Source of the DNA: Gp6-AA40 sp035711805
GTDB taxonomy: Bacteria; Acidobacteriota; Vicinamibacteria; Vicinamibacterales; UBA2999
Assembly (NCBI GenBank): GCA_035711805.1
Contig: DASTBV010000129.1
Span: forward strand, 85,882 to 149,881
Reading direction: 5' to 3'
Length of the DNA stretch: 64,000 nt
The notes beneath the pieces are model-generated. The model had not been told where the DNA came from and made no database searches. It was given only the letters and a program-made list of their open reading frames with translations. A program made the translations under genes and the position numbers. Shown piece after piece: positions 7,628-16,451 of the stretch (the first letter of the stretch is position 1; each line of letters starts with the position of its first letter).

Positions 7628-8322
7628 CCGTCGGCGCCGTCGCTGACATCCACGGCAACTTCGACGCGCTGACACGCGCGATGGATCGCCATCCCGACGT
7701 GCCGCTCTGGATCTGCGTCGGCGATGTGGCCAGCCGTACTGGGAGCTACCCGGCGCCGCCGCGGCCGTTGTTCTGGATCAAGGGGAACAACGAGGACTTC
7801 GAGCGCATCGCGGCATGGGAGGCCGGTGAGGCGCAGCCGCACAATCTTCACTACATCCGCAACGGCACGGCGGCAGACGTCGGCCCGCTGCGGGTTGCCG
7901 GTCTCGGCGGGACGTTTGCGCCGACGTGGTTCAACTCGACCGTCGCGGAATTGCCCCACGGACGCCGCGACGCGGCCGTCGAGAAGCGCGACGACAAAAG
8001 ACGGCATTTCGTGCGCGAAGAAGCCGAGGCGTGCAAACACCTTGCACCAATCGATATCCTGATGACACATGAGGCGGCACGGCCGTTCATCGTCGTGGAC
8101 GAGCCGTCGCCGGGCAGGAAGAGCCGGCGGCTCGATGCGGGCAAACCGGCAATCAACGAGGTCCTCGCGGCGCTCAAGCCGCGTCTTCATCTCTGCGGCC
8201 ACCACCACCGGTTCAGCGCAACCGTGCGCGAGGGTGTGCCGTCCGTGTGTATTGACCGCGTGAACCGGTCGTACCTGCTGATCGACGCCGGCACACTTGA
8301 CTACCGCCGCCTCGACCAATGA
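7624..8322 (+). CDS. Calcineurin-like metallophosphoesterase
   Basis: 232 residues. Metal-binding motifs are in family order: ADIHGN (Asp8, His10), VGDV near residue 34, KGNNED near 57, LMTHE near 149 and CGHHH near 199. This is the two-metal phosphoesterase fold. The overall layout recalls the N-terminal domain of lariat-debranching-type enzymes, but the substrate cannot be read from sequence. It overlaps nuoI by four bases and is probably cotranscribed with it, an unusual pairing. Confidence 0.85.
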   Translation: MTVGAVADIHGNFDALTRAMDRHPDVPLWICVGDVASRTGSYPAPPRPLFWIKGNNEDFERIAAWEAGEAQPHNLHYIRNGTAADVGPLRVAGLGGTFAPTWFNSTVAELPHGRRDAAVEKRDDKRRHFVREEAEACKHLAPIDILMTHEAARPFIVVDEPSPGRKSRRLDAGKPAINEVLAALKPRLHLCGHHHRFSATVREGVPSVCIDRVNRSYLLIDAGTLDYRRLDQ

Positions 8323-8369
8323 ATGGTATAGTCCCGAAGCCACTGTCGGCTCGCGTCCCTGGAGCGTGA

Positions 8370-9053
8370 ATGGCGCTGTTCGAGCGAGAAGAGACTGATT
8401 TCGGTAGCGACGTTGGAACCCGCGCGCTCTCCGTGATCGCCGTTGAAAACCACTTCGTCGAACGCGTCTACGAAAAGCTGGCGAGCGTCTACGACCTGAT
8501 CTTCGGCCCGACGCTCCACCCCGGGCGACTCGTCGCCCGCGACCGGATGGAAATCCGGCCAGGCAGCCACATCCTCGAAGTCGGCGTCGGCACCGGCATC
8601 AACGCGTCGCTCTATCCGCGCAACTGTCACGTGACGGGCATCGACCTCTCGACCTCGATGCTCGACAAGGCGCGGGAGCGGGTTGCGCGCGAGGGCCTGC
8701 GCAACGTCCGCCTGATGGAGATGGATGCCGCGAAGACGACCTTTGCCGACGATACGTTCGACATCGTGTACGCTCCGTACCTGATCAGCGTCGTGCCCGA
8801 TCCCGTGACGGTCGCCTGCGAGATGCGGCGCGTCTGCAAGCCGGGCGGCAAGATCGTCATCCTGAATCACTTCCGCAGCGCCAATCCGGTGCTCTCGCGC
8901 GTCGAGCGTTCCATTTCGCCGCTCACCGTCCATATCGGCTTCAAGTCGGATCTCGATCTGCCGGCGTTCCTGGCGCAGGCCGGGCTTCGCCCGGAGTCGA
9001 TTGAAAAGGTGAACGTGCCGAAGATCTGGTCGCTGGTCACCTGCGTGAAGTAA
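8370..9053 (+). CDS. SAM-dependent methyltransferase, PmtA/UbiE-like
   Basis: 227 residues of class I Rossmann methyltransferase. Motif I is ILEVGVGTGIN (residues 71-81). The acidic end of the second strand is in HVTGIDLSTSMLDKAR, motif II is DTFDIVYAPYLISVVPDP, and MRRVCKPGGKIVILNHF is post-II. The HFVERVYEKLASVYDLIFG start resembles phosphatidylethanolamine N-methyltransferases and ubiquinone/menaquinone C-methyltransferases. A GGAG ribosome-binding site sits five bases before the ATG at 8370. A TATAGT hexamer at 8327-8332 is a plausible -10. Lipid methylation is an inference. Confidence 0.85.
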   Translation: MALFEREETDFGSDVGTRALSVIAVENHFVERVYEKLASVYDLIFGPTLHPGRLVARDRMEIRPGSHILEVGVGTGINASLYPRNCHVTGIDLSTSMLDKARERVAREGLRNVRLMEMDAAKTTFADDTFDIVYAPYLISVVPDPVTVACEMRRVCKPGGKIVILNHFRSANPVLSRVERSISPLTVHIGFKSDLDLPAFLAQAGLRPESIEKVNVPKIWSLVTCVK

Positions 9054-9136
9054 GCTCGGACATCTTCTCAACCGAACTCGGCGTCGCGCTCGCTCCCGAC
9101 CGCGCATACCGCGCGCTCGTAGCAGTCGACCAGCGC

Positions 9137-9682
9137 GTGAGCGCGTGGCGGATGCTTCGTCGTCCGCTCATCGTCGCTCTCGTGATCGGAACGGCCGTGC
9201 CCATCATGGCCGTGCAGCGAGTCACGCTCGGCCTGCTGGTGTCGTCGGTACTCTCGTTCAGCTTTGTCGTTGCGATTCAGATGGCGGTCGGCGCGGCGAT
9301 CATCGCGACTGGTAGAGGCCGACCTTCAGGTCGGCCTTTCGACGCCCGGTCGCTGCGCCCGAGCCTGCCACAGGCGCTCGATCTCTGGTTTGCCGGGCAC
9401 GTTCCCTACAGCCTCTGGTTGCTGACCGTTGCCGCCGCGTTTGCCTCGATGCGGGCGGCATCGCTGGACCTGCTGATTGCGCTGGCCGTCCTTCCCGCCA
9501 TCTGGACCGCAGTCATCGTTGCCGCGTTCTGCCGCCGCGTCCTCGGCACGAGCCCGGCGGGTGCGCGCTGGCGTGCGGCGGCGCATTTCCTGGCGATCTG
9601 GGCGATCGGGTTCGAGCTCGTCGCCCTGACCGCTGGCGGCTGGTTTCAGGTCTACGGCCCGATCGTGAGGATGTTTCAGTGA
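9137..9682 (+). CDS. Polytopic membrane protein of unknown function, interrupted by a palindromic repeat
   Basis: 181 residues from GTG 9137, with about five hydrophobic segments. I do not recognise the family with certainty; a Yip1-like fold is possible. The open frame extends upstream to about 9005 without an ATG, GTG or TTG. Its translation there (STELGVALAPDRAYRALV) looks protein-like, so the true N-terminus may be longer with an unusual start. A 22-base palindrome at 9316-9337 lies in frame and encodes GRPSGRPF between two membrane segments. Its stop overlaps the GTG of the next gene (GTGA). Confidence 0.65.
   Translation: MSAWRMLRRPLIVALVIGTAVPIMAVQRVTLGLLVSSVLSFSFVVAIQMAVGAAIIATGRGRPSGRPFDARSLRPSLPQALDLWFAGHVPYSLWLLTVAAAFASMRAASLDLLIALAVLPAIWTAVIVAAFCRRVLGTSPAGARWRAAAHFLAIWAIGFELVALTAGGWFQVYGPIVRMFQ
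9316..9337. repeat. Intragenic palindrome AGGCCGACCT-TC-AGGTCGGCCT
   Basis: Perfect 10-base inverted repeat with a 2-base loop inside the membrane-protein gene at 9137-9682. It has the same layout as the TCCGCCT-nn-AGGCGGA palindromes in intergenic DNA elsewhere in this window. It keeps the reading frame open. Confidence 0.8.
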
Positions 9683-10605
9683 GCCGGCTGTCGCTGCGTG
9701 TAGGATCGGCGGCGCTTCTGTTCGCAGGGGCGGCGCTCGGCAGCCTGACCGATCGGATCCCGGCGCGTGGGCCGCTCCGCGCCGGCGAGTACCTGGTGCT
9801 GTCGGGCGACTTTCACGTGCACGCTTTTCCCGGCGACGGGGCGCTCGCGCCATGGGTGCTGCGCGACGAAGCGGCCAGGGCGGGACTGGACGTCATCGCG
9901 GTGACCAACCACAACCAGTCGCTCACCGGCCGGCTCGCCGAGTGGGTGAGCCGACGTGGTGACGGTCCGCTGATGCTGGCGGGCCAGGAGATCACCAACC
10001 CGCGATACCACATGATTGCGGCGGGCATCGATCAGGCTGTGAACGCGGACCAGCCCGCCGCGGGCGCGATCGCGGATGTGCAGGCACAGGGCGGCGTCGC
10101 GATCGCCGCGCACCCATCGCGGCGATTCCATGGCTATGACGCCGACGCAACCGTTGCGGCTCTCGACGGCGCCGAGGCGGCACACTCCGGTGTTCACTGG
10201 GATGACGCCTTCAAAAGCGACCTTGCGGCGTTCTTCGGGAGGGCGCGGCGAGTTAATGCGAATGTCGCCGCGATTGGATCTTCGGATTTCCACGCAATGC
10301 CGCCGACGCTCGGCCGGTGCCGGACGTATCTCTTCGTGACGGAGCGGACGAAAGCCGGCGTCATCGAGGCCATCCGCAGCGGCCGGACGCTTGCGGTGGA
10401 CGGTGACGGCGGTCTGACCGGCGATCCATCGCTGATCCGGTTGCTCGGCGATGTCCGCCCGGCCGGGCGATCGGACCCGCATCCGGAGTGGAGACGCTTC
10501 TCGGTCGCGCTGACCTGGTTCGGCGCGCTCGGTCTGGTGATTCTTGGGGGGCACGGTCCGCACTTCTGGCTCCGGAACAAACGGGTGAATCCATGTGTCC
10601 ATTAG
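9679..10605 (+). CDS. PHP-domain metal-dependent phosphoesterase, exported or membrane-anchored
   Basis: 308 residues. An N-terminal hydrophobic stretch (residues 7-24) looks like a signal sequence or anchor. A second hydrophobic helix near residue 285 precedes a basic tail. Between them is a PHP domain: GDFHVHAFPGDG (metal-binding HxH), VTNHNQ, IAAHP near residue 142 and SSDFHA near residue 197. PHP enzymes are mostly phosphoesterases; the substrate is unknown. It starts at GTG 9679, overlapping the upstream stop, so it forms one unit with the membrane protein before it. Confidence 0.85.
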   Translation: MSRLSLRVGSAALLFAGAALGSLTDRIPARGPLRAGEYLVLSGDFHVHAFPGDGALAPWVLRDEAARAGLDVIAVTNHNQSLTGRLAEWVSRRGDGPLMLAGQEITNPRYHMIAAGIDQAVNADQPAAGAIADVQAQGGVAIAAHPSRRFHGYDADATVAALDGAEAAHSGVHWDDAFKSDLAAFFGRARRVNANVAAIGSSDFHAMPPTLGRCRTYLFVTERTKAGVIEAIRSGRTLAVDGDGGLTGDPSLIRLLGDVRPAGRSDPHPEWRRFSVALTWFGALGLVILGGHGPHFWLRNKRVNPCVH

Positions 10606-10608
10606 TGC

Positions 10609-11814
10609 ATGTGCAGACCTGGGCGAGAGTGCATCGTTGTTGCGGCCCTGGTCGCGGTGTCAGCATGCGCTGTTGACACGCGCGACGTAGAACTCTCGTA
10701 TCGGCTGCGTCAGGATTGGTGCGAAGGCTGCTCAGGCTTCGAGCTCAAGTTGGCAAGCGGCGGGCACGTCTGGTTCACTGGCGTGGCCGGATGCGCCGTG
10801 CCCGGAACCCATCATTATCGAGTTCCCGCTTCTGACTTTGACGGGCTCGTGCGGGCGTTTCACCGAGCCGGCTTCTTTCGCATTCCGCGAACTGGACCGA
10901 TGGTCATTGATGCGGGCGTCGCGGTCGTGTCTTACCGTGACCGTGAGCGCATCCACGAAGTGGAGGACTGGGCCAGGGACGATCCGGGACTTCGTGCGCT
11001 CGAACGGCGTGTGTATGCCACTGCGCGCCCCGACCGTTACTTGACGCCCTCATCCGAGTTGTACGAGGAGCTGCTCCGCAGCCGATGGGATGTGAACGCG
11101 AAGAACGAAGACGGTTGGACGGCGTTGCGCTGTGCCGTATTACGCAATCGCGTTGACGCTGTGCGGACGTTGCTCACGCACGGCGCCCATGTTGCCGATG
11201 ACGACCTCCTCTACGCGTTTGGAAGGGATGGTGGAGTTAGAGACGCTGACATCCAGCAGGCGCTTTTTTCCGCGGCTCTCGTGGATCCCGGATCGCCGCT
11301 TACCGCAGACATGTTGGTGATGTCGTCGGCAGCGAAAGACAGCAGCGCGCTTCGATTTCTGCTCGAGCAGGACGTCGACAGCGATACCGTGGGCCGATCC
11401 GACAAGTCAGCATTGATGGCGGCTATCGATGTGGCCTCACGTCCCAACGCGTTGCTGCTGCTTTCACATGGCGCCGATCCGAATTTGAAAACGGGCAAAA
11501 ATGGTGAGACGGCGCTGCATCACGCGGCCGTAGGCAGGGATACAGACTTCATTGACCTTCTGAGCCGCCATGGCGCGCAGATCGATGCCCGCGATGGGGA
11601 AGAGCTGACCCCGCTCATGTATGCGGCCCGAAGCTGCAGCTACTGGAACATTCGCGCTCTCCTCGAAGCTGGCGCCGATGCCCGCGCGGTTGCCGGCGAC
11701 GGACGGACAGCGCTCGAACTGGCGACGCCAAAGACCACCCCGGTCGTCGGCGGTGAGTTCAGCTACAACCGGAAGAATTGTGAGATGACTCGCGCTCTGC
11801 TCGGCGGTAACTAG
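10609..11814 (+). CDS. Lipoprotein with N-terminal DUF6438-like domain and ankyrin repeats
   Basis: 401 residues. A signal peptide ends in an AVSAC lipobox (Cys20), so it is a likely lipoprotein. Residues about 27-130 resemble DUF6438 (LSYRLRQDWCEGCSGFELKL, HYRVPASDFDGLVRAF). From about residue 165 there are ankyrin-type repeats (NAKNEDGWTALRCAV, LLLSHGADPNLKTGKNGETA, LLEAGADARAVAGDGRTAL). The middle repeats are degenerate. Ankyrin repeats bind protein partners. The start is ATG 10609, four bases after the PHP gene stop. Confidence 0.8.
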   Translation: MCRPGRECIVVAALVAVSACAVDTRDVELSYRLRQDWCEGCSGFELKLASGGHVWFTGVAGCAVPGTHHYRVPASDFDGLVRAFHRAGFFRIPRTGPMVIDAGVAVVSYRDRERIHEVEDWARDDPGLRALERRVYATARPDRYLTPSSELYEELLRSRWDVNAKNEDGWTALRCAVLRNRVDAVRTLLTHGAHVADDDLLYAFGRDGGVRDADIQQALFSAALVDPGSPLTADMLVMSSAAKDSSALRFLLEQDVDSDTVGRSDKSALMAAIDVASRPNALLLLSHGADPNLKTGKNGETALHHAAVGRDTDFIDLLSRHGAQIDARDGEELTPLMYAARSCSYWNIRALLEAGADARAVAGDGRTALELATPKTTPVVGGEFSYNRKNCEMTRALLGGN

Positions 11815-11822
11815 TGCAGCAG

Positions 11823-11840
11823 GTCCGCCTGAAGGCGGAC
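11823..11840. repeat. GTCCGCCT-GA-AGGCGGAC palindrome
   Basis: Eight-base perfect arms with a 2-base loop, sitting between two convergent genes (ankyrin lipoprotein and DinB protein). It belongs to the same family as 16061-16078, 16430-16445 and 24837-24852. It could act as a bidirectional transcription stop. Confidence 0.8.
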
Positions 11841-11848
11841 ACTACGTA

Positions 11849-12346
11849 CTAGAACCAGCTCCGCTCTAATCCAGCGGCGCGCCGTGCGTCCGCCAGGTGG
11901 CCGCGGTGCATGTACCAGTGGTCGGCGACGTACTGCAGGCACAGGCGATAGGTGCCAAACATCTCGTCGAAGCCCTTGGGCGCGTTCACGCTCGATCGGT
12001 CGAGATCGTCTTCGGACAGTGAATCGAGCAGCGCGAGGGTTGTTCCACGCACGTCGCGGCACTGTTTCAACACCTCATCGAACGGAGGGAACAGGCTGGC
12101 GTCCCCGCTCACGTGGCCGCTGTCGAAAACCTGCTCCCACTGTGCCAGCGGGTTTTCTTCGCCGAGCATGAACCTGCGGATGACCAGCGTCTCGATGTAG
12201 GCGAGGTGTCCGAGCACCCACAGCGTGTGACAGCCTCCGTTCGGAGTCGGGAACACCATGCAGTGGTTGCGCATGTCCGCAACGCGAGCGAGCACACGAT
12301 CGCGGCTCTGTGTCAGGTTGTGGCGTATCAGTTCAATCGACTGCAT
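11849..12346 (-). CDS. DinB-family protein
   Basis: 165 residues. Helical-bundle DinB-like pattern with likely metal ligands: His near residue 47 in WVLGHLAYIE, and a C-terminal His pair in YVADHWYMHRGHLADARRAAG. DinB proteins are often thiol-dependent transferases or hydrolases, but this subgroup is uncharacterised. It starts at ATG 12346, preceded by about 97 bases made entirely of a 9-bp tandem repeat. Any ribosome-binding site or promoter for this gene would have to lie inside the repeat. Confidence 0.8.
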   Translation of the reverse strand: MQSIELIRHNLTQSRDRVLARVADMRNHCMVFPTPNGGCHTLWVLGHLAYIETLVIRRFMLGEENPLAQWEQVFDSGHVSGDASLFPPFDEVLKQCRDVRGTTLALLDSLSEDDLDRSSVNAPKGFDEMFGTYRLCLQYVADHWYMHRGHLADARRAAGLERSWF

Positions 12347-12443
12347 CGAACGATCGAACGCCTCGAACGCCTCGAACGATCCGAACGATCCGAACGATTC
12401 GAACGATTCGAACGATTCGAACGATTCGAACGATTCGAACGAT
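12347..12443. repeat. 9-bp tandem repeat, unit CGAACGATT, about 11 copies
   Basis: Perfect copies of CGAACGATT at the right end decay leftward into CGAACGATC and CGAACGCCT variants. It fills the whole space between the stop of the glycosyltransferase-like gene and the start of the DinB gene. There are no unique spacers, so it is not CRISPR. Confidence 0.95.
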
Positions 12444-13613
12444 TTAGATTTTGAGTTTCGGCCGCCCGCGCGGCTTCTTCGGCGGCTTGTCGAGCGCCTT
12501 GAGCAGGATCTCGGCGGCCACGTCGGCGCCGTTGGTCTCCGGCTTCTTCTTCAGCTTCGGCTGCGCCAGCAGCTTGTCCAGGTGCGGCTCCCACTTGCCG
12601 TTGAACAGGTCGTCGTGGGTGAAGGCGGCCGATCGCACGTATTTCGGCATCTCCTCGACGAGCACGTCGTATTCCGGAAAGTGGCCGCGAGGCGTATACA
12701 GGATGGCCGCGTCATTCGCGATGCACTCGGCGACAATGCCGTAGCCGGGCTTGGTGACGACCGCTTCGGAGGCCATCACCAGATCTTCGTAGCGGATGCC
12801 GGCGTCGTACATCCCTTCTTCGTTGATGGTAATGAACGAGCCCTTTTTCTCGACAAGCGGGGCGTCCTTTCGTGCACGGCTCAGCGAGACGTTCGAGGTC
12901 ATGATGACCGTGTACTTTTTGAACTTCGACAGCAGGTCGGTGTCCAGTCCGGGCAGCCCGTAGCCGCCGAACGACGCGAGCACGATCGGCTTGTCGGCCG
13001 GGATCTTCAGCTGCTTGCAGACCTCTTCACGCGTCCGCGTCGAGTGACGGGCGATGAAGGGGATGTCCTTGACGTTCGAGAAGCTCTCGAACCCGCCCGC
13101 CATGGGCAGGCGCAGCGCCATCGACGCCTTGGCATAGGCCCCGCGAATGGCTGGCAGCAGCGACGGCGCCAGCCGCACCCGCGGGTAGTCGGCGTAGACC
13201 CAGTCCCACGAGAAGTTGCCCAGTCCGATCGACGGGATGCCGGCCGCCGCGCCGACGGCGAACGCCAGCGGCGGAATATCCCCGACGATCAGCCCCGCTC
13301 CCAGCTCGCGCAGCGAACGCGTTTCGCTGGCGGCGCGCGTGACCAGATCGCTGTGAAACGACGCCGCGCGGCGAATGCTGTCGGCTTCGTCGAGCGTCAG
13401 CGCGTCGATCTGGACGACGCCGGTGTCCGTTTCGAGGGTGCTGAAGGTGACCTTCCCCTTGACGGTGAGGTCGAAGAGCCATCGCGGGGCGGCGGTGCGG
13501 ACGCCGACTCGTGTTTCCGGCCTGCGGGCGAGGATCGCGTTGATGACTTCGATCGAGCGCGACGCATGGCCGAACCCGTGACCGGAGATATAGAAGACGA
13601 TCGCTTGAGCCAA
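12444..13613 (-). CDS. Glycosyltransferase-like protein (GT-B fold, arabinokinase-N-terminus-like)
   Basis: 389 residues. The N-terminus FYISGHGFGHASRSIEVINAI is the glycine-rich motif shared by predicted UDP-sugar transferases and the N-terminal half of plant L-arabinokinase. The C-terminal half has PIVLASFGGYGLPG and VVTKPGYGIVAECI, matching the donor-binding side of GT-B enzymes. The last residues (KKPRGRPKLKI) are basic and AT-hook-like. The start is TTG 13613. Substrate unknown. It lies downstream of lon with only 26 bases between and is probably cotranscribed. Confidence 0.78.
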   Translation of the reverse strand: MAQAIVFYISGHGFGHASRSIEVINAILARRPETRVGVRTAAPRWLFDLTVKGKVTFSTLETDTGVVQIDALTLDEADSIRRAASFHSDLVTRAASETRSLRELGAGLIVGDIPPLAFAVGAAAGIPSIGLGNFSWDWVYADYPRVRLAPSLLPAIRGAYAKASMALRLPMAGGFESFSNVKDIPFIARHSTRTREEVCKQLKIPADKPIVLASFGGYGLPGLDTDLLSKFKKYTVIMTSNVSLSRARKDAPLVEKKGSFITINEEGMYDAGIRYEDLVMASEAVVTKPGYGIVAECIANDAAILYTPRGHFPEYDVLVEEMPKYVRSAAFTHDDLFNGKWEPHLDKLLAQPKLKKKPETNGADVAAEILLKALDKPPKKPRGRPKLKI

Positions 13614-13639
13614 TCTGGTATGAGTCCTTTATACAGGGG

Positions 13640-15991
13640 CTACAGAGCCCCTTGCGGCACCGGCGCCAGCGCGACGTTGACGACTTGTTCCAGGGTTTCC
13701 ACGGGTATGAACGTCATGTCCTTCCGGATCTCCTCTGGAAGCTCCGCGAGATCCGGTTCGTTGAGCGCCGGAAGAATGACCGTCTTGATTCCCGCCCGGC
13801 GCGCCGCAAGCGCCTTCTCGCGCACGCCGCCGATCGGCAGCACCAGGCCGCTCAACGTGATCTCCCCGGTCATCGCCACGTCCTGCCGTACGGGCTGATT
13901 GCGGACCGCCGACAGGATTGCCGTCGCCATCGTCACGCCCGCCGACGGGCCGTCCTTCGGTATCGCGCCAGCCGGAACGTGCACGTGTAAATCGTGTTGT
14001 GCGAGAAAGTCCGGGGAAATCCCAAGGTCCGCCGCGCGTGCCCGCAGGTGGCTCAGGGCCGCACGGGCGGACTCCTGCATCACATTGCCGAGCTGCCCGG
14101 TCAGAATGATGTTCTGGTTTCCGCCCGGAAGCAAGGTCGCTTCGATGTAGAGGACGTCTCCGCCCGTTTCCGTCCAGGCTAATCCCGTCGCAACACCGGG
14201 CCGCGAGGTGCGGAATGCCGCTTCGCGCCTGAACCGCGGGAGTCCCAGATAGTCGTCAACCTGCTCCTGGTCGATAACGGTCTTTTCGATCGTTTCGGTG
14301 CCCGTCGGCCTGGTCGCCACGCGGGCCGCCACCTTCCGCGCAATCGCCCCGAGCTGCCGTTCGAGGTTCCGGACGCCGGCCTCGCGCGTGTACTCGGTGA
14401 TGACGGTCTGCATGGCGGCGTCGGTGATCTCCAGCGCGTCCGGCGTCAGGCCGTGTTCCGCGATCTGTCGAGGCAGCAGGTATTTGCGGGCGATGTGCAC
14501 TTTCTCCTGCTCGCTGTAGCCGGAGAGCGAAATAATCTCCATGCGATCCAGCAGGGCAGGATGGATCGTGCCGAGCTGGTTCGCCGTGGTGATGAACAGC
14601 ACCTTCGACAGGTCAACGGCAATTTCGAGGTAGTGGTCGCGGAACGAATGGTTCTGTGCCGGGTCGAGCACCTCGAGCAGCGCCGCCGCCGGGTCGCCCT
14701 GATAGCCGGCGGCAATCTTGTCGATCTCGTCGAGCATGAACACCGGATTCATCGAGCCGGCGTTCTTCAACGCCTGGACGATGCGCCCGGGCATCGAGCC
14801 GATGTAGGTCCGGCGGTGTCCCCTGATCTCCGCTTCGTCGCGGACGCCGCCGAGCGAAATGCGCACGAACTTGCGCGACATGGCCCGTGCGATCGACTGT
14901 CCGAGCGACGTTTTGCCGACACCCGGCGGGCCGACGAAGCACAGAATCGGCCCCTTCATGTCCCCCTTCAGCTTGCGGACGGCCAGGTACTCGACGATGC
15001 GCTCCTTGACCTTGTCGAGGTCGTAGTGATCCTCGTCGAGCACCTTGCGGGCTTCGATCGGATCGATGCGATCGGGCGTCGTGGCGCTCCACGGGACATC
15101 GAGGATCCAGTCGACGTAGGTCCGCAGCATCTGGTGCTCGGGCGACGCCGCGTTCATGCGTCCGAGTCGGTCGACCTCGCGCATGGCGACGGCATAAACG
15201 GCCTCGGGCAGCTGTGCGGCCTCGATGCGCGCGCGCAGCTCCGCGAGGTCGTTGCCTTCGCCCTCGCCGAGTTCCTGCTGGATCGCCTTCATCTGCTGGC
15301 GCAGGTAGTACTGACGCTGCGCGTCGGTCATCTCCTGCTGCGCCTGCGACTCGATCTTGCCCTTCAGTTCCAGCAGCGAGACCTCGCGCGTCAGCGCACC
15401 GGCGACGGCCTGCAGCTTCTTCACCAGGTCGTTCTCCTCGAGCAGTGCCTGCTTGTCCTCCGGCTTCATGTCGATGAGCGTTGCCAGCACGTAGACGAGC
15501 CGCAGCGGATCTTCGATGTTCATCACGACGCCGCGCAGCTCCTCGGAGAGTCCGGTCGCCAGCGAGAGCGCCTTGTCGATGAGCTCCTGGATGCGGCGGA
15601 CGTGCGCGTCCACCTCGATCGTCCGCTCGAACGGCTCGGGGAGCGGCGTGATCCGCGCGCGCATCGAGGTGCCGGTTCGCGTCACCATGTCTGCGCGCAC
15701 GCGTGCGACGCCTTCGATAATGATGTTGATCCCGCCGCCGGCCTTGGCCATCTGCCGGATCATCCCGACCGTTCCAACGCGCCGGACGTCCTCCGGTCCG
15801 GGATCTTCCTGGTCGTTCTCCTGCAGCAGGAACAGGATCAGGCGATTTTCAGCGAGGGCCCGGTTCACCGTCTCGATCGAGACCGGCCGGTTGACGGCCA
15901 GCGGCTGCAGCGTCAGCGGAAAGGTGACCGTTCGTCGAAGGGGAAGGACGGGCAGTTCGGACGGAAGAGTCGGATGCGTCGGCTCGGCCAA
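13640..15991 (-). CDS. lon: ATP-dependent protease Lon
   Basis: 783 residues, normal LonA length. The N-terminal substrate domain begins at LPVLPLRRTVTFPL. Walker A is GPPGVGKTS near residue 355 and Walker B is FMLDEIDKI near 420. The catalytic Ser is in KDGPSAGVTMA near residue 676, with Lys in the following GGVREKALAARRAG region. It degrades misfolded and regulatory proteins in the cytoplasm. The start codon is TTG at 15991; no ATG or GTG fits the conserved N-terminus. I saw no CIRCE or clear heat-shock operator upstream. Confidence 0.97.
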   Translation of the reverse strand: MAEPTHPTLPSELPVLPLRRTVTFPLTLQPLAVNRPVSIETVNRALAENRLILFLLQENDQEDPGPEDVRRVGTVGMIRQMAKAGGGINIIIEGVARVRADMVTRTGTSMRARITPLPEPFERTIEVDAHVRRIQELIDKALSLATGLSEELRGVVMNIEDPLRLVYVLATLIDMKPEDKQALLEENDLVKKLQAVAGALTREVSLLELKGKIESQAQQEMTDAQRQYYLRQQMKAIQQELGEGEGNDLAELRARIEAAQLPEAVYAVAMREVDRLGRMNAASPEHQMLRTYVDWILDVPWSATTPDRIDPIEARKVLDEDHYDLDKVKERIVEYLAVRKLKGDMKGPILCFVGPPGVGKTSLGQSIARAMSRKFVRISLGGVRDEAEIRGHRRTYIGSMPGRIVQALKNAGSMNPVFMLDEIDKIAAGYQGDPAAALLEVLDPAQNHSFRDHYLEIAVDLSKVLFITTANQLGTIHPALLDRMEIISLSGYSEQEKVHIARKYLLPRQIAEHGLTPDALEITDAAMQTVITEYTREAGVRNLERQLGAIARKVAARVATRPTGTETIEKTVIDQEQVDDYLGLPRFRREAAFRTSRPGVATGLAWTETGGDVLYIEATLLPGGNQNIILTGQLGNVMQESARAALSHLRARAADLGISPDFLAQHDLHVHVPAGAIPKDGPSAGVTMATAILSAVRNQPVRQDVAMTGEITLSGLVLPIGGVREKALAARRAGIKTVILPALNEPDLAELPEEIRKDMTFIPVETLEQVVNVALAPVPQGAL

Positions 15992-16027
15992 AGCGGATCT
16001 CAGTCTATCAAGTGCCGGGCCATATTC

Positions 16028-16078
16028 GGTTGGTAGTTGGATAGGTGGGTAGTTCGTAGTGTCCGCCTTTAGGCGGAC
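16028..16078. repeat. GTAGTTGG-type array joined to a TCCGCCT palindrome
   Basis: 16028-16061 repeats the words TGGTAGTTGG and GGTAGTTCGTAGTG, nearly the same as the array at 32931-32965. It runs straight into the palindrome GTCCGCCT-TT-AGGCGGAC (16061-16078). Together they fill the gap between divergent lon and the zinc-ribbon gene. Confidence 0.8.
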
Positions 16079-16083
16079 CGGCT

Positions 16084-16407
16084 ATGGCAGAATCGTCGGA
16101 CGTGGACGAGAGGCAGTTTTTCACAGAAAAGCCCGAACAGCGAACCGGACGCTTCCAGTGTCCGCGCTGCCGCCGGACGAACGAGTATTCCATCCGCTGG
16201 ATGAGGCGTACGCGCAAGTCGCAGCTGCCCGGTGGAGCGGATGAGCGTGCGCGCGCGATGTTCGCGAAAGTGAAGGACCACCTCGTGCGCATCGACTCGG
16301 ACGTGACGTGCAAGAGCTGCGGCAAACGCTTCGAGATTCCGTCACATCAGAACATCGTGTTTCTCGAGCAGCTCGAGGGTCTTCCACAAGAGGATTACGA
16401 CGAATAG
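16084..16407 (+). CDS. Small zinc-ribbon protein of unknown function
   Basis: 107 residues. Two CxxC pairs (CPRCR near residue 26 and CKSCG near residue 76) could form one zinc ribbon split by a basic middle (MRRTRKSQLPGG). No family is recognised. It begins at ATG 16084 only six bases after a palindrome and has no visible Shine-Dalgarno sequence. It is followed by another copy of the palindrome and then a convergent gene. The real coding character is supported by the paired cysteines and a mixed, non-repetitive composition. Confidence 0.65.
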   Translation: MAESSDVDERQFFTEKPEQRTGRFQCPRCRRTNEYSIRWMRRTRKSQLPGGADERARAMFAKVKDHLVRIDSDVTCKSCGKRFEIPSHQNIVFLEQLEGLPQEDYDE

Positions 16408-16429
16408 CTGTCGCTCGATAGTCGTAGTG

Positions 16430-16445
16430 TCCGCCTTCAGGCGGA
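16430..16445. repeat. TCCGCCT-TC-AGGCGGA palindrome
   Basis: Seven-base arms with a 2-base loop, preceded by GTAGTG like the copy at 16061. It lies between the convergent zinc-ribbon gene and the methyltransferase-like gene, 6 bases from the latter's stop. Confidence 0.8.
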
Positions 16446-16451
16446 GGTTAC

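Noticed and set aside
5750..7675. 641-residue minus-strand open frame overlapping lytS-like and nuoI
   Set aside because: Out of frame with the real kinase; composition Arg/Ala/Gly-rich without conserved segments.
12347..12443. CRISPR-like array
   Set aside because: 9-bp units follow each other without spacers. No cas gene is in the window.
12258..13898. 546-residue plus-strand open frame through the 9-bp tandem repeat
   Set aside because: It is open only because the repeat has no stop in this frame (NDSNDSNDS) and continues antisense to the glycosyltransferase-like gene.
14453..16036. 527-residue plus-strand open frame antisense to lon
   Set aside because: Leu/Arg/Asp/His-rich complement of a clear Lon coding sequence; no independent motif.
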